58,986 nt of DNA from an uncultured Eubacteriales bacterium (GCA_900547975.1 URIX01000006.1:1-58986), one strand, 5' to 3'. Counted from the first letter of the stretch, positions 41,854 to 50,228 are shown. The notes: generated by a model not told the origin, from the letters alone. A program made the numbers and translations.

Positions 41854-42363
41854 ATGAAACACAATGCAAAATCATGGATACTCTTTATTATGGAGTATCT
41901 CATACTCATCGCCCCCACAACGGGGTATGCGATTTATTGCTATCAAGACACATTGCAGTACACGATGACCGCAACGAGCAAAGGGAGTTTTTGGTCGCTC
42001 GTCGCTGTGGCAATTTTGGCAAGCGTGCTTTTCGGGATTTTCCGCAAAAAGTACGACCGCTATGTACAAGGCTACGTTCAACAAAAGACAGACCTCGAAA
42101 CGAACCCGACGAACGAATTGCTCATAAAACGTGTGGCGCACAAGAAAAAGATTATAGACAACCTCGACTACGTTGTCGCACTTTTTCCCGTCCTCATTCT
42201 TATGAGCGTTATAGGGGCGTTTCAGCAAGCCATAGAGCAGTTGCTAATTCTTTTGAGCGTGGTAGCAGGTTCTCTTATAGGGAAAATCAGTCTGCATCTG
42301 CTCACGATATTTGTGGAAGAACACGATATGCTCAAAAAGATAGAAAAGGACGGTGATGAATAA
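41854..42363 (+). CDS. Four-helix membrane protein, lysis or cargo
   Basis: This 169-residue protein has about four membrane segments (residues 8-28, 47-67, 105-125, 128-148) with a charged loop between the second and third. It overlaps the next membrane protein by one base, so the two are translated together. No known holin, toxin or exclusion family is recognised. ATG 41854 is chosen because GGCGGTG lies at the right distance. Confidence 0.6.
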   Translation: MKHNAKSWILFIMEYLILIAPTTGYAIYCYQDTLQYTMTATSKGSFWSLVAVAILASVLFGIFRKKYDRYVQGYVQQKTDLETNPTNELLIKRVAHKKKIIDNLDYVVALFPVLILMSVIGAFQQAIEQLLILLSVVAGSLIGKISLHLLTIFVEEHDMLKKIEKDGDE

Positions 42364-43400
42364 TGGCAAACGATGAAAAAAGGAAAGTATATTCGGGGAT
42401 AAAGATAACTCTCAACTCGTTCATTTCGCTCGGCGTTGCGTTGGTGGTTATGCTTATCGGCATATTCGTCATTGACAAGTACAATGCCACGTTCCGCAAC
42501 TCGCTCGAATACTGGATGCAAAAAGTGTTTATGGGCGTTTCAACATTCCTCTTAATGCTTTCAATGTCCAACATAACCGAAGAATCCCGCAAGAAGCACG
42601 ACAAGGATTTTATAGACCGTGTTCACGCTTTGGATGAGCAATACGTCGAGTTGATGTCGAAGAACCACACCGTTGAACTTGAAACGTTCATAGAGCAAAT
42701 AAACAAACGCAACAAGTATAATGCCTATGTTACGACTATAAAGCGAAAACTCAACAGCACCCGGGCGAAGCACCAAAAGCGTATCCGCAAACTTGAAAGA
42801 ATGTTGTTGCTTTCACCGCAAGAGGTTTGGGATAGTCCTATCCGGGTGAAATATCACAAGGTTACGTTCAATCAACTTGTAGCGGGCGAGAGTGACGTTG
42901 CGAGCAAAGACGACGAATACGACTTGCTTGTTCACAAGGGGCGTTATACGGCGCGCAAACTCGGCTTCAAAGCATTATCTATAATCGCGTTTTCGGCTAT
43001 CGCGTTTGATTTCGCATTTTCATTTCAAGGGTTCACAAAAGAGATGATTTTGCCTTTGGTATTCAAACTGGTGTCGTTGCTCATCGCCGTGTATAGCGGC
43101 GTGTCGTTCGGCTACACGATTATGGAACGCCGCAGGGCAACAGTCAAAAAGAAGTTGCGCATTTTCTCGCAATTCAACGAGCGCGTAAAATTGACCGACG
43201 TTTCGGAATCTGAGCGATTTGAAATCGAAATACCGCAAGATATAATCGTTGAGAAAATCCGTGCGCGTGTGGCAAAAGAAGAAGCAGAGGAATCCGCAAA
43301 TAAAACACAAATCGCCGAGCCGCCTGCGCCGAATTTGCCGACGGTAGTTTATAACACCGAAGATTCACAAATAATGGCGCGTTTTATGGCTGTAAAATAG
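42363..43400 (+). CDS. Large membrane protein at the right prophage end
   Basis: This 345-residue protein has two N-terminal membrane segments (residues 15-37 and 52-68), a charged helical domain (70-195), two more segments (200-222 and 228-248) and a C-terminal cytoplasmic helix and Pro-rich tail. It is the last gene before attR. With the preceding gene it stands where holin and endolysin would be expected, yet no catalytic motif of a cell-wall hydrolase is seen. It could be a novel lysis protein or a lysogenic-conversion gene. Confidence 0.6.
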   Translation: MANDEKRKVYSGIKITLNSFISLGVALVVMLIGIFVIDKYNATFRNSLEYWMQKVFMGVSTFLLMLSMSNITEESRKKHDKDFIDRVHALDEQYVELMSKNHTVELETFIEQINKRNKYNAYVTTIKRKLNSTRAKHQKRIRKLERMLLLSPQEVWDSPIRVKYHKVTFNQLVAGESDVASKDDEYDLLVHKGRYTARKLGFKALSIIAFSAIAFDFAFSFQGFTKEMILPLVFKLVSLLIAVYSGVSFGYTIMERRRATVKKKLRIFSQFNERVKLTDVSESERFEIEIPQDIIVEKIRARVAKEEAEESANKTQIAEPPAPNLPTVVYNTEDSQIMARFMAVK

Positions 43401-43421
43401 CGATAAAAACAGTAAAATTTA

Positions 43422-43458
43422 GACCGTTCACAAGTTATTGTGGGCGGTCTTTTTTTTG
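43422..43458 (+). terminator. Strong terminator at the right prophage end
   Basis: Twelve pairs, two of them G-T (43422-43433 with 43438-43449), around a GTTA loop, are followed by eight or nine Ts. It ends the late operon before attR. Confidence 0.9.
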
Positions 43459-43486
43459 TACGAATTATTACTTTTTCCTTACAACA

Positions 43487-43532
43487 CACATCATATTGTA
43501 TTATCGTATTTAATAATTGCACATCATATTGT
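43487..43532. repeat. 13-bp direct repeats beside attR, candidate integrase arm sites
   Basis: CACATCATATTGT occurs at 43487-43499 and again at 43520-43532, 33 bases apart, about three helical turns. The spacing and closeness to the att core fit arm-type binding sites. The left-hand repeats near attL have a different sequence. Confidence 0.55.
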
Positions 43533-43542
43533 GTGTACAAAA

Positions 43543-43595
43543 AGTCTTATTGTCTCCACCAGTTTTGCAAAAACCCTACTGTTTAGTAGGGTTTT
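43543..43595 (+). other. attR (53-bp att repeat)
   Basis: The sequence is identical to 9027-9079. It holds only the 3' fragment of tRNA-Val and its terminator, so it is not a functional tRNA. Host sequence follows. Confidence 0.95.
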
Positions 43596-43876
43596 TGCTT
43601 TGTTGTAGACGATAAAACTCGAACTTGGCGGTATACAATACCGCCACCACGCCGAAAAGCGCGGTTATGACCAACGGTCATATTGCACGCTACGCTTCCG
43701 AGTGCAAGCACTCACGCTTGCTGATTGGCGAGTCTTATTATTGTGATAAGGAAGAATCGGATGTCCACACCAAAACCTTGACTTTTTAATTTTAGGCACA
43801 ATATATTAAACAGCACACCGCATTTTGTTGCTATAAGAATCGCTTCCGAAAAGCATAATTTTGTTTGCAAAAGTCG
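43596..43876. other. Gap with consecutive small hairpins after attR
   Basis: No gene is seen in these 281 bases. Short perfect hairpins follow each other: 43627-43645 (GGCGGTA/TACCGCC), 43666-43682 (TATGACC/GGTCATA) and weaker ones built on gtgcaa and gcaagc arms at 43690-43725. They resemble the hairpin-rich gap at 48661-48910. A repeat element of the host, or the original sequence downstream of tRNA-Val, is likely. Confidence 0.4.
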
Positions 43877-44350
43877 TCAGTCGTCTTCGAACATATAGAG
43901 GTAGGCGGCGAGGGTGAGTTGACCTTTGGCGAGGTCGTCGAGTTTTTGGTCGTAGGCGAGGCAGGTGCGGTAGGCGCGGCGCACGAGATAAATAAACGCG
44001 TCGGGGGATATGACGCTGCCTGCAAAACTCGACGAGATTCTGAAAACGATTTCGCCCGATTCGTAGTCGTAGTCGAAACCGCCCGCCACGAGATTGCGAT
44101 TCGTCACGCAAGCGGCGATTGCGCCGTCAACGCGCTTGTCTTGGGGGAAGACTATCGAATAGCCTGCGACGATTCGTATAAGTTGTCTTTCAAAGTCCGT
44201 GACGACGGAAATTACGACGGGCAGATTGTCCGTTTCGATTTGAAACGCGACTCTCATATCCTCGTCGGATTTTTGAAAGCCGAAATCCTGACTTTCCAAA
44301 GTCGAGACAATCATATCGTATACGTTTTTTGCAAGAGCAGAGTTTTCCAT
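43877..44350 (-). CDS. YbjN-like protein 2
   Basis: This 157-residue protein has the alternating helix-strand pattern of YbjN/secretion-chaperone-like folds: NVYDMIVSTLESQDF, VVTDFERQLIRIVAGY, then LVAGGFDYDYESGEIVFRIS. It shares the layout and key words (FDYDY..GE, D.F..L) with the neighbour at 44360 and is a likely paralogue. It is the third gene of the AAA+ operon, 9 bases after the second. Function is unknown. Confidence 0.65.
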   Translation of the reverse strand: MENSALAKNVYDMIVSTLESQDFGFQKSDEDMRVAFQIETDNLPVVISVVTDFERQLIRIVAGYSIVFPQDKRVDGAIAACVTNRNLVAGGFDYDYESGEIVFRISSSFAGSVISPDAFIYLVRRAYRTCLAYDQKLDDLAKGQLTLAAYLYMFEDD

Positions 44351-44359
44351 AGTTCACCC

Positions 44360-44848
44360 TCAGCGCAAAAGCGCGGCGATTTCCTCGACGGACGAGTTGC
44401 CGTTTGCGACGGACTGCAATTTTTGGTCGTTGCCGTCAACGGTTTTGAGCATAGTCGAGGCGAGATAGCGCAACGCTTGCTTGTCGATTAGGCTGTTTGC
44501 GAAACTTAATATCATTCTGAAATTTACCTCGCCCGTCTGATAATCGAAATCGAAATGTCCGTCGGGAAGGTAGGCATTGACGAAACTCACCGCAACGGCA
44601 AATACGTCGCGCTTTTCTTTTGGAACGGTGAAAAGCAGGGGCGAGAGGGCAAGAACTATCATCTCGGTTGCGTTTACTGTGGTGTCGAGCGCAACGAGGG
44701 TATGCTCGCCTCGCATAAGACAAGTCAGCGACAAACTCTTTTTGTTTGCGGTGTATTTTGCGCCGTTTTCGCCTATGACTTCGCACAGATTCTTAAAGAC
44801 GGTTTTGGCAAGTTTTTTTTGATTGAAACGAGTTTTTATATCGCGCAT
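44360..44848 (-). CDS. YbjN-like protein 1
   Basis: This 162-residue protein shows the same fold pattern: KTVFKNLCEVIGENGAKYT, LVALDTTVNATEMIVLAL, then YLPDGHFDFDYQTGEVNFRM. YbjN-like domains are small adaptors or chaperones with mostly unknown partners. It starts 3 bases after the AAA+ gene, so it is surely cotranscribed. Confidence 0.65.
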   Translation of the reverse strand: MRDIKTRFNQKKLAKTVFKNLCEVIGENGAKYTANKKSLSLTCLMRGEHTLVALDTTVNATEMIVLALSPLLFTVPKEKRDVFAVAVSFVNAYLPDGHFDFDYQTGEVNFRMILSFANSLIDKQALRYLASTMLKTVDGNDQKLQSVANGNSSVEEIAALLR

Positions 44849-44851
44849 AAT

Positions 44852-46792
44852 TTAGAAACCGAGTTTTATTTTCTTTTCGACGTTGAAAGCGAAATCCTTT
44901 TCGCTTGCGGCGTTTTTGAAGTCGTTTGCGCAGAGCGTGACGGATTTTTGTCCTTCGAGTTGACTACGCATAGCCGCCTTTGCCCACGTCCTTTCAAACA
45001 GATTGCGCACAAAGCGCGCGTTGCTGAAATTCTTTGAGTTTATAACCTCGTCGGACAAGCCTAAAAAGTACTCTTTTACGGCAGGATAAAGGTCGTTCGC
45101 AACCTTAAATTTGCTCGTCGCCATAGACTCGTATATCTCGAAAAGTTGCTCGCGAGTGAAGTTCGGAAACTCGATTGTGTAGGGCATCCTGCTTTTCAAG
45201 CCGCGGTTCGCTTGCATAAGCGTTTCCATATCGTCGGTGTAGCCTGCCATAATGACGACGAGGTCGTTTTTGTGGTTTTCCATTTCGGATATGAGGGTGT
45301 CGATTGCCTCTACGCCGTAGTCCTTGACGTTGCCGTCGCCGCGATAGAGCGAGTACGCTTCGTCTATGAAAAGCACCGAGCCGTATGCGTCGCGGCACAT
45401 ACCCGATGTTTTGGGCGCGGTTTCGCCTATGTATTGTCCGCAGAAATCCCTGCCTTTGTACTCGTACAGATTGCCTATGCGAAGCACGCCTTTTTCTTTG
45501 AGAATCTTGCCGAGTATGCGCGCGACGGTGGTTTTGCCCGTGCCGGGGCTTCCCACGAATCGCATATGCAAACACGGACGGTCAGGACCGTTTTCGGCTT
45601 TGGACAACTCGATTTGAGCAAGGATTTCTTGAATTTTCGCCTTGATTTTTTCGCAACCCACGAGTTTGTCGAGTTGCGCCATACCTTCCGAATTATCGTC
45701 GAACGTTGCGCAAACTTTCTTTGCGTCGCTTACGCCTATAAGCGTTGCGTTCTTTGCGCCGTTTGCGACGGAAACATACTTTCTGTACACAATCTCTTTG
45801 ACGACCTTTTTTATCGTGTTGAGTCCGTAGAACTTGCCGTCGCTCTTTTCTTCGGCAATGCGCTTAAAGACGTATTCCCACGCGTTTTGCGACACGGTCA
45901 TACCATATTTTTCAAAGTCGCGCTTTGCGATTTCCTTCGTTTCCGCACTGTCGAAGGGCGGGAAAGCCAAAGTCTTGATGTAGGCAACATCTTTGAGAGA
46001 AGTTTCCACCTTGCCGAGTACGTCCTTGTCCACAAATGGAACTCTGAAAACGATAACGTGTTTTTTGCTCGCTTTTTGCGCTTCTTTGAGGAATTTTCTG
46101 AAGTCTTCGGAATCCGTCTTATCAATCCACTTGCTTATGTCGAAGCAAACGACGTGCGCGTCGTCGTCCTCAAATTTTGTCAACGCTTCGCTTGCCGCGC
46201 TCAAATCTTCTTTGGGTTTGTCCGATAAATTGAGTGTGATTTCGAGAACGGGGGATTTTGTCGATACTTTTGCAAGCGACAATCCGCTCACGATTCTCGC
46301 AAGTATGGCGAGATAGGTGGAAAGTCCGCAACCGTCGCCTATCGAAAACAGATAACTTTGCGACATAAACACGTCTTGCGAGCCGTTTTTCTGCATTTCG
46401 GGCGCAATCGCAACGAGTTCTTTTATCAGCGATTTGTATTCCTTTGCGCCGACGAGAATATTGACGAGTCCGAGTGTGTCGTCAAGGGTAAATTCTTCCG
46501 AATCTTCCTTTTTTTGTTCGGATTCTTCCTCTGCGTGTTCTTTGTCCGAAAAATTCAATGCGTAAACGCTCGTTTTGCCGTACTTGTATGCAAAAAACGA
46601 GGCGATTTTGTTTTTGAGTTTCTCATAGTCGTTTTCGTCTACGGACAAGGTGAGATGCAGATACGAGTCGCTCACTCTTTCGACTTTGCCTTTGACGAAC
46701 TTGTCTTTGATGACTTCGACGGGATATTTTGCGTCGTCGATTCGCGACAAAACCCAGTTGTATTCGAGATCTATGCGTAATATTTTCTTCAT
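44852..46792 (-). CDS. Double AAA+ ATPase of the CbbX/SpoVK type
   Basis: This 646-residue protein has a unique N-terminal region (residues 1-110, with an acidic linker at 85-100). A degenerate AAA domain follows (about 140-350: GDGCGLST in the Walker A place, HVVCFDIS in the Walker B place). A complete CbbX/SpoVK-type AAA domain occupies about 375-640. The second domain has Walker A GSPGTGKTT, Walker B VLFIDEAYSL, sensor 1 in VVIMAGYTDDM, an arginine finger in NRGLKSRMPY and sensor 2 in NARFVRNLFE. Such ATPases remodel protein partners as hexamers. With two YbjN-like proteins it forms a three-gene operon of unknown purpose. Confidence 0.85.
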   Translation of the reverse strand: MKKILRIDLEYNWVLSRIDDAKYPVEVIKDKFVKGKVERVSDSYLHLTLSVDENDYEKLKNKIASFFAYKYGKTSVYALNFSDKEHAEEESEQKKEDSEEFTLDDTLGLVNILVGAKEYKSLIKELVAIAPEMQKNGSQDVFMSQSYLFSIGDGCGLSTYLAILARIVSGLSLAKVSTKSPVLEITLNLSDKPKEDLSAASEALTKFEDDDAHVVCFDISKWIDKTDSEDFRKFLKEAQKASKKHVIVFRVPFVDKDVLGKVETSLKDVAYIKTLAFPPFDSAETKEIAKRDFEKYGMTVSQNAWEYVFKRIAEEKSDGKFYGLNTIKKVVKEIVYRKYVSVANGAKNATLIGVSDAKKVCATFDDNSEGMAQLDKLVGCEKIKAKIQEILAQIELSKAENGPDRPCLHMRFVGSPGTGKTTVARILGKILKEKGVLRIGNLYEYKGRDFCGQYIGETAPKTSGMCRDAYGSVLFIDEAYSLYRGDGNVKDYGVEAIDTLISEMENHKNDLVVIMAGYTDDMETLMQANRGLKSRMPYTIEFPNFTREQLFEIYESMATSKFKVANDLYPAVKEYFLGLSDEVINSKNFSNARFVRNLFERTWAKAAMRSQLEGQKSVTLCANDFKNAASEKDFAFNVEKKIKLGF

Positions 46793-46823
46793 AGAGTACC
46801 TTTTGCGGTTTTTAATATAAATT

Positions 46824-46853
46824 AGTATACAATATAGAGTAGGCTATTTACAA
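46824..46853 (-). promoter_or_regulatory. Promoter of the AAA+/YbjN operon
   Basis: On the minus strand TTGTAA (46853-46848) and TATACT (46829-46824) are 18 bases apart. The leader is about 30 bases, with AAAGGT before the ATG. Confidence 0.5.
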
Positions 46854-46859
46854 GATATT

Positions 46860-47060
46860 TTTGCGCCATAGACGCAAGGAATTTGTGACTGTGGCGCAGT
46901 GATATGCACGCAAAGCGTGCGTGAAATTGCGCTTGCGGCACAGTGAAATTTGCGCTGTGTGCAAGTGAAATTGCACACAGGTGTGCAGTTGCGGAATATT
47001 TGAGTTTTATTTCAACTGTTGATTTATATTAATATTAAATTAATCATCCTATAACTCTTT
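46860..47060. repeat. Hairpin-rich gap with repeated GTGAAATT words
   Basis: This divergent gap holds no gene. GTGAAATT(T) recurs at three places between 46910 and 46970, interleaved with palindromes such as gcacgc/gcgtgc and gtgtgcaa/ttgcacac. A related word set (gcgcagtgaaatgcgcgc) occurs again after the HAD gene near 49901. It looks like a degenerate REP-type element. Confidence 0.35.
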
Positions 47061-47066
47061 ATCGAG

Positions 47067-47094
47067 TTGCTTTATTTCGTTTTCGTGATATAAT
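47067..47094 (+). promoter_or_regulatory. Promoter of guaB
   Basis: TTGCTT (47067-47072) and TATAAT (47089-47094) are 16 bases apart, and TG one base before the -10 makes it an extended -10. The leader is about 50 bases; no purine riboswitch is seen in it. Confidence 0.6.
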
Positions 47095-47151
47095 GGTAAA
47101 AATTTATTAATCTCAAACGGAATATCCGCTTCGAGTAAAGGACAGGGGCTT

Positions 47152-48657
47152 ATGGCTACTTATTACAATCAACCGTCGAGAACTTTCAACGAGTATCTGC
47201 TCATTCCCGGATACACGGACGAGAATTGCATTCCTGCAAACGTGAGTTTGAAAACGCCTCTCGTCAAATTCAAAAAGGGTGAGCAACCTCAAATATCGCT
47301 CAACATCCCGATGACTTCTGCCATTATGCAATCGGTGAGCAACGACACGCTCGCAATCGCTTTGGCAAGAGAAGGCGGGATTTCTTTTATATTCGGCTCG
47401 CAATCAATAGAGAGCGAAGCGGAAATGGTGAGAAAAGTGAAAGCGTACAAGGCGGGTTTCGTTTTGTCGGACAGCAACCTTACCCCCGAAAATACGCTTG
47501 CAGACGTGCTTAACCTCGTTGCGCAAAAGGGGCACAACACCATTCCCATCACCGACGACGGAACGTCCAACGGTAAACTTTTGGGTATGGTGACGAGCCG
47601 CGATTACAGAGTCAGCCGTATGTCGCCCTCTCTCAAAGTTAAAGAGTTTATGACGCCGCTCGAAAAACTTATCACCGCGCCGCAAAACACGACGCTCATC
47701 GAGGCAAACGACATCATCTGGGATCACAAACTCAATTCCATTCCCATCGTCGACGACGAGGGCAGATTGCTCTATATGGTTTTCCGCAAGGACTACGACC
47801 AACACAAGAAGAACCCCGACGAACTTTTGGATTCGAGCAAGAGATATATGGTCGGCGCGGGCATAAACACTCTCGACTACGAGCAAAGAGTGCCGGCTCT
47901 TATCGAGGCGGGCGCGGACGTCTTGTGTATCGACTCGTCGGAAGGCTACACCGTATGGCAAAAGAGAACTCTCGATTATATCCGCAAAAACTACGGCGAC
48001 AAGGTTAAAGTGGGCGCGGGCAACGTCGTTGACAAGGACGGTTTCAACTTCCTTGCGGACTGCGGCGCGGACTTCATAAAAGTGGGAATCGGCGGCGGCT
48101 CTATCTGCATAACACGTGAACAAAAGGGTATCGGCAGAGGTCAGGCAACCGCGCTTATCGAGGTTGCAGAGGCTCGTGACGAGTACTTCAAAAAGACGGG
48201 CGTTTATATCCCCATTTGCTCGGACGGCGGCATCGTGCAAGACTACCATATGACTCTCGCTTTGGCAATGGGCGCGGACTTCCTTATGCTCGGCAGATAC
48301 TTTGCCAGATTCGACGAAAGCCCCACCAACAAACTCGTCATCAACGGCAATTACGTCAAAGAATACTGGGGCGAGGGCAGCAACCGCGCAAGAAACTGGC
48401 AACGTTACGATTTGGGCGGCAAGAGCGGTCTCGGATTCGAAGAAGGCGTGGACAGTTACGTTCCGTATGCAGGCAGCCTCAAAGACAACGTTCGCAAGAG
48501 TTTGCACAAGGTCAAATCCACGATGTGCAACTGCGGCGCAACGACTATCGAGGCTTTGCACAAAGACGCAAAGATGACGCTCGTTTCCGCAATCAGCATA
48601 AAAGAGGGTGGCGCGCACGACGTTATTCAGAAAAACACTTCATACGTGAACAATTAA
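47152..48657 (+). CDS. guaB: IMP dehydrogenase
   Basis: This 501-residue enzyme oxidises IMP to XMP, the first committed step to GMP. The TIM-barrel core is split by two CBS domains (residues about 95-225, TLADVLNLVAQKGHNTIPI and LIEANDIIWDHKLNSIPIVD). The active-site loop is GIGGGSICITREQKGIGRGQ with the catalytic Cys. That sequence differs from the more common GPGSICTTR form, so it belongs to a divergent branch. SDGGIVQDYHM and ALAMGADFLMLGRYFA are phosphate-binding and later core motifs. It appears to be a single-gene transcript. Confidence 0.93.
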   Translation: MATYYNQPSRTFNEYLLIPGYTDENCIPANVSLKTPLVKFKKGEQPQISLNIPMTSAIMQSVSNDTLAIALAREGGISFIFGSQSIESEAEMVRKVKAYKAGFVLSDSNLTPENTLADVLNLVAQKGHNTIPITDDGTSNGKLLGMVTSRDYRVSRMSPSLKVKEFMTPLEKLITAPQNTTLIEANDIIWDHKLNSIPIVDDEGRLLYMVFRKDYDQHKKNPDELLDSSKRYMVGAGINTLDYEQRVPALIEAGADVLCIDSSEGYTVWQKRTLDYIRKNYGDKVKVGAGNVVDKDGFNFLADCGADFIKVGIGGGSICITREQKGIGRGQATALIEVAEARDEYFKKTGVYIPICSDGGIVQDYHMTLALAMGADFLMLGRYFARFDESPTNKLVINGNYVKEYWGEGSNRARNWQRYDLGGKSGLGFEEGVDSYVPYAGSLKDNVRKSLHKVKSTMCNCGATTIEALHKDAKMTLVSAISIKEGGAHDVIQKNTSYVNN

Positions 48658-48660
48658 TAA

Positions 48661-48910
48661 TTGTTTTGCGCCGAGTGCAAAACACTTGTCACCCATCTTT
48701 TCAAGATGGCTTGACAAATATTTTGGCGCAAACGTCCTGTCACAAACAAATCAGAGCATTTGTTTGTGACGTAAGGGGTTGCAACTTTGAGGCGGCTCGG
48801 CAGTTGCAACGATACAAGTTGATGCTCACAACGATTCTTCGTCGCTCTATGTTGTTCGGCTCCGCCTGTCTACGAGCGACGTTTGGGCGGCTGCGAAACC
48901 GTATATTAAT
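48661..48910. other. Structured intergenic region after guaB
   Basis: No gene is apparent between 48658 and 49051. Nested inverted repeats fill the first 250 bases. Outer arms TTTGCGCC (48665-48672) / GGCGCAAA (48725-48732) enclose TTGTCA/TGACAA and CCATCTT/AAGATGG. A perfect 13-bp stem (48739-48751 with 48758-48770) follows, then GTTGCAAC inverted copies and CGTCGCT/AGCGACG arms. GTGGGGC/GCCCCAC (48954-48970) is a further hairpin. This may be a miniature element or a structured RNA. Confidence 0.45.
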
Positions 48911-48987
48911 ACCCTAAATCAGCAACTTCCAAAAAAACATTATGTAATTATTGGTGGGGCTTTGCCCCACACCCCAAATATACATAC

Positions 48988-49016
48988 TTGAAATGCGCAC
49001 GAGAATGTGTTATAAT
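48988..49016 (+). promoter_or_regulatory. Promoter of the HAD phosphatase gene
   Basis: TTGAAA (48988-48993) and TATAAT (49011-49016) are separated by 17 bases. The leader to ATG 49052 is about 30 bases and contains AAAGGTGA. Confidence 0.75.
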
Positions 49017-49051
49017 ACAATTTGCAAAAAAAATTCAAAGGTGACGCCGAA

Positions 49052-49909
49052 ATGAAAAAACCTATTGTCGCGATAATGTATGACTTCGACAAAACGCTTA
49101 TCACACGCGATATGCAAGAGTATACGTTTATCCCAAGTCTCGGTATGCAACCCGACGATTTTTGGGATGGTACGCAAACGCTCGCTTCCGAACAACAGAT
49201 GGATAGCGTGCTTGCTTATATGTATGCGATGATGATTCGCGCCGAAGCAAACGGCAAGCCGCTCAAAAGAGAGGACCTCGTCGAGTGCGGACAACACGTC
49301 GTGTATTTGCCCGGCGTCGAGGGCTGGTTCGAGCGCATAAACGGATACGGAAAAGAGGCAGGCGTAGAGGTGGAACACTACGTTCTTTCGTCGGGTCTTA
49401 AAGAGATTATAGACGGAACTAGCATCGCAAAACACTTCAAGAAGATATTCGCAAGCGAGTTTTTGTACGGCGAGGACGGCAAAGCCATTTGGGCGAAAAT
49501 GGCGGTCAACTACACCAACAAAACGCAATTTGTATACCGCATAAACAAGGGCGTGTTGGACATCAGCAACAACGCCGACGTCAACGCTTCCACACCCGAA
49601 AGCGACAGACGAGTGTTTTTCAACAATATGATATATCTCGGCGACGGACTCACGGACGTGCCGTGTATGAAACTTGTCAAACTGTCGGGCGGACACTCGA
49701 TTGCGCTCTATCAGGACGGACAAAAAGAAAAGGTGCAACCGCTTCTTAAACACGAGAGAGTGGACTGGATTTTCCAAGCGGACTATCGCGAGGGACAACC
49801 GCTCGATGTCGCAATGAAGAATCTCATTTACAAACTCGGCGTTGACAACACGCTAATTACGCTAAGCAACGACCAAAAAAAAGAGATAGACGCGCCTATT
49901 GCGCAGTGA
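49052..49909 (+). CDS. HAD-superfamily phosphatase
   Basis: This 285-residue protein has HAD motif I in IMYDFDKTLITRDM (nucleophile Asp), motif II in VLSSGLKEII, and motif IV in IYLGDGLTDVPC. A helical cap domain lies at residues 25-115. It is likely a small-molecule phosphatase related to phosphoserine-phosphatase-type HADs; the substrate cannot be told. ATG 49052 is preferred over an upstream TTG because of AAAGGTGA. It is flanked by its own promoter and the thrS promoter. Confidence 0.85.
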   Translation: MKKPIVAIMYDFDKTLITRDMQEYTFIPSLGMQPDDFWDGTQTLASEQQMDSVLAYMYAMMIRAEANGKPLKREDLVECGQHVVYLPGVEGWFERINGYGKEAGVEVEHYVLSSGLKEIIDGTSIAKHFKKIFASEFLYGEDGKAIWAKMAVNYTNKTQFVYRINKGVLDISNNADVNASTPESDRRVFFNNMIYLGDGLTDVPCMKLVKLSGGHSIALYQDGQKEKVQPLLKHERVDWIFQADYREGQPLDVAMKNLIYKLGVDNTLITLSNDQKKEIDAPIAQ

Positions 49910-49942
49910 AATGCGCGCAAAATGCCAAATAAACAAAATAAA

Positions 49943-49971
49943 TTGACAGCCTAAATTTAGGGTGTTATAAT
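49943..49971 (+). promoter_or_regulatory. Promoter of thrS
   Basis: Consensus TTGACA (49943-49948) and TATAAT (49966-49971) with a 17-base spacer. Transcription would start near 49978 at the beginning of the T-box leader. Confidence 0.85.
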
Positions 49972-49977
49972 CTAAAC

Positions 49978-50228
49978 GAAAATTTTATAAAGGCTGTGAA
50001 GGAAAGAGTAACTCGATTTTTCCGCACCCAGAGAGAGAAACGTTCGCTGTGAGTTTCTTTGCGAGGGTCGAGCGAAGACCATTCCGGAGTCGCGCGCCGA
50101 AACTGCAGTAAGCGTCGCCGCATACCTTGCGTCAAAGGATAAAACGAGTAAAAATCAAGGTGGAACCGAGCATTTATGCGCCCTTGCAAAAAGCGTAGCA
50201 GTACGTTTTTTCGAGGGCTTTTTTGTTT
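49978..50228 (+). promoter_or_regulatory. T-box riboswitch leader of thrS
   Basis: The leader has the T-box core AAGGTGGAACCG (50157-50168) that pairs with uncharged tRNA CCA. Its intrinsic terminator has stem GCCCTTG (50180-50186) / CGAGGGC (50212-50218), with an inner A5-CGTA / TACG-T5 extension and a T run. Stem I elements precede it, including AGAGAG near 50030 and a candidate threonine specifier ACC at 50078-50080. Uncharged tRNA-Thr should favour the antiterminator and switch on thrS. The specifier placement is inferred without folding. Confidence 0.88.

Larger units (their letters stand above)
9027..43595. mobile_element. Integrated temperate phage (prophage) in tRNA-Val
   Basis: The element is bounded by 53-bp perfect direct repeats, 9027-9079 and 43543-43595, so its unit length is about 34.5 kb. 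It contains a tyrosine integrase next to attL, a CI/Cro-type switch, recombination and replication genes, and packaging, head, connector, tail and fibre genes in normal phage order. All genes from 12703 to 43400 run rightward except one membrane-protein gene. Host metabolic genes resume directly outside both repeats. No gene is obviously degraded except the methyltransferase frameshift at a G tract, so the prophage may be functional, although a usual endolysin and tape measure are not recognised. Confidence 0.95.

Noticed and set aside
9027..43595. Phage satellite or integrative conjugative element
   Set aside because: Both terminase subunits, portal, capsid, scaffold, neck and fibre genes are present and no relaxase or conjugation gene is seen.
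47095..47151. Purine riboswitch in the guaB leader
   Set aside because: The leader is only about 50 bases and lacks a three-way-junction pattern.
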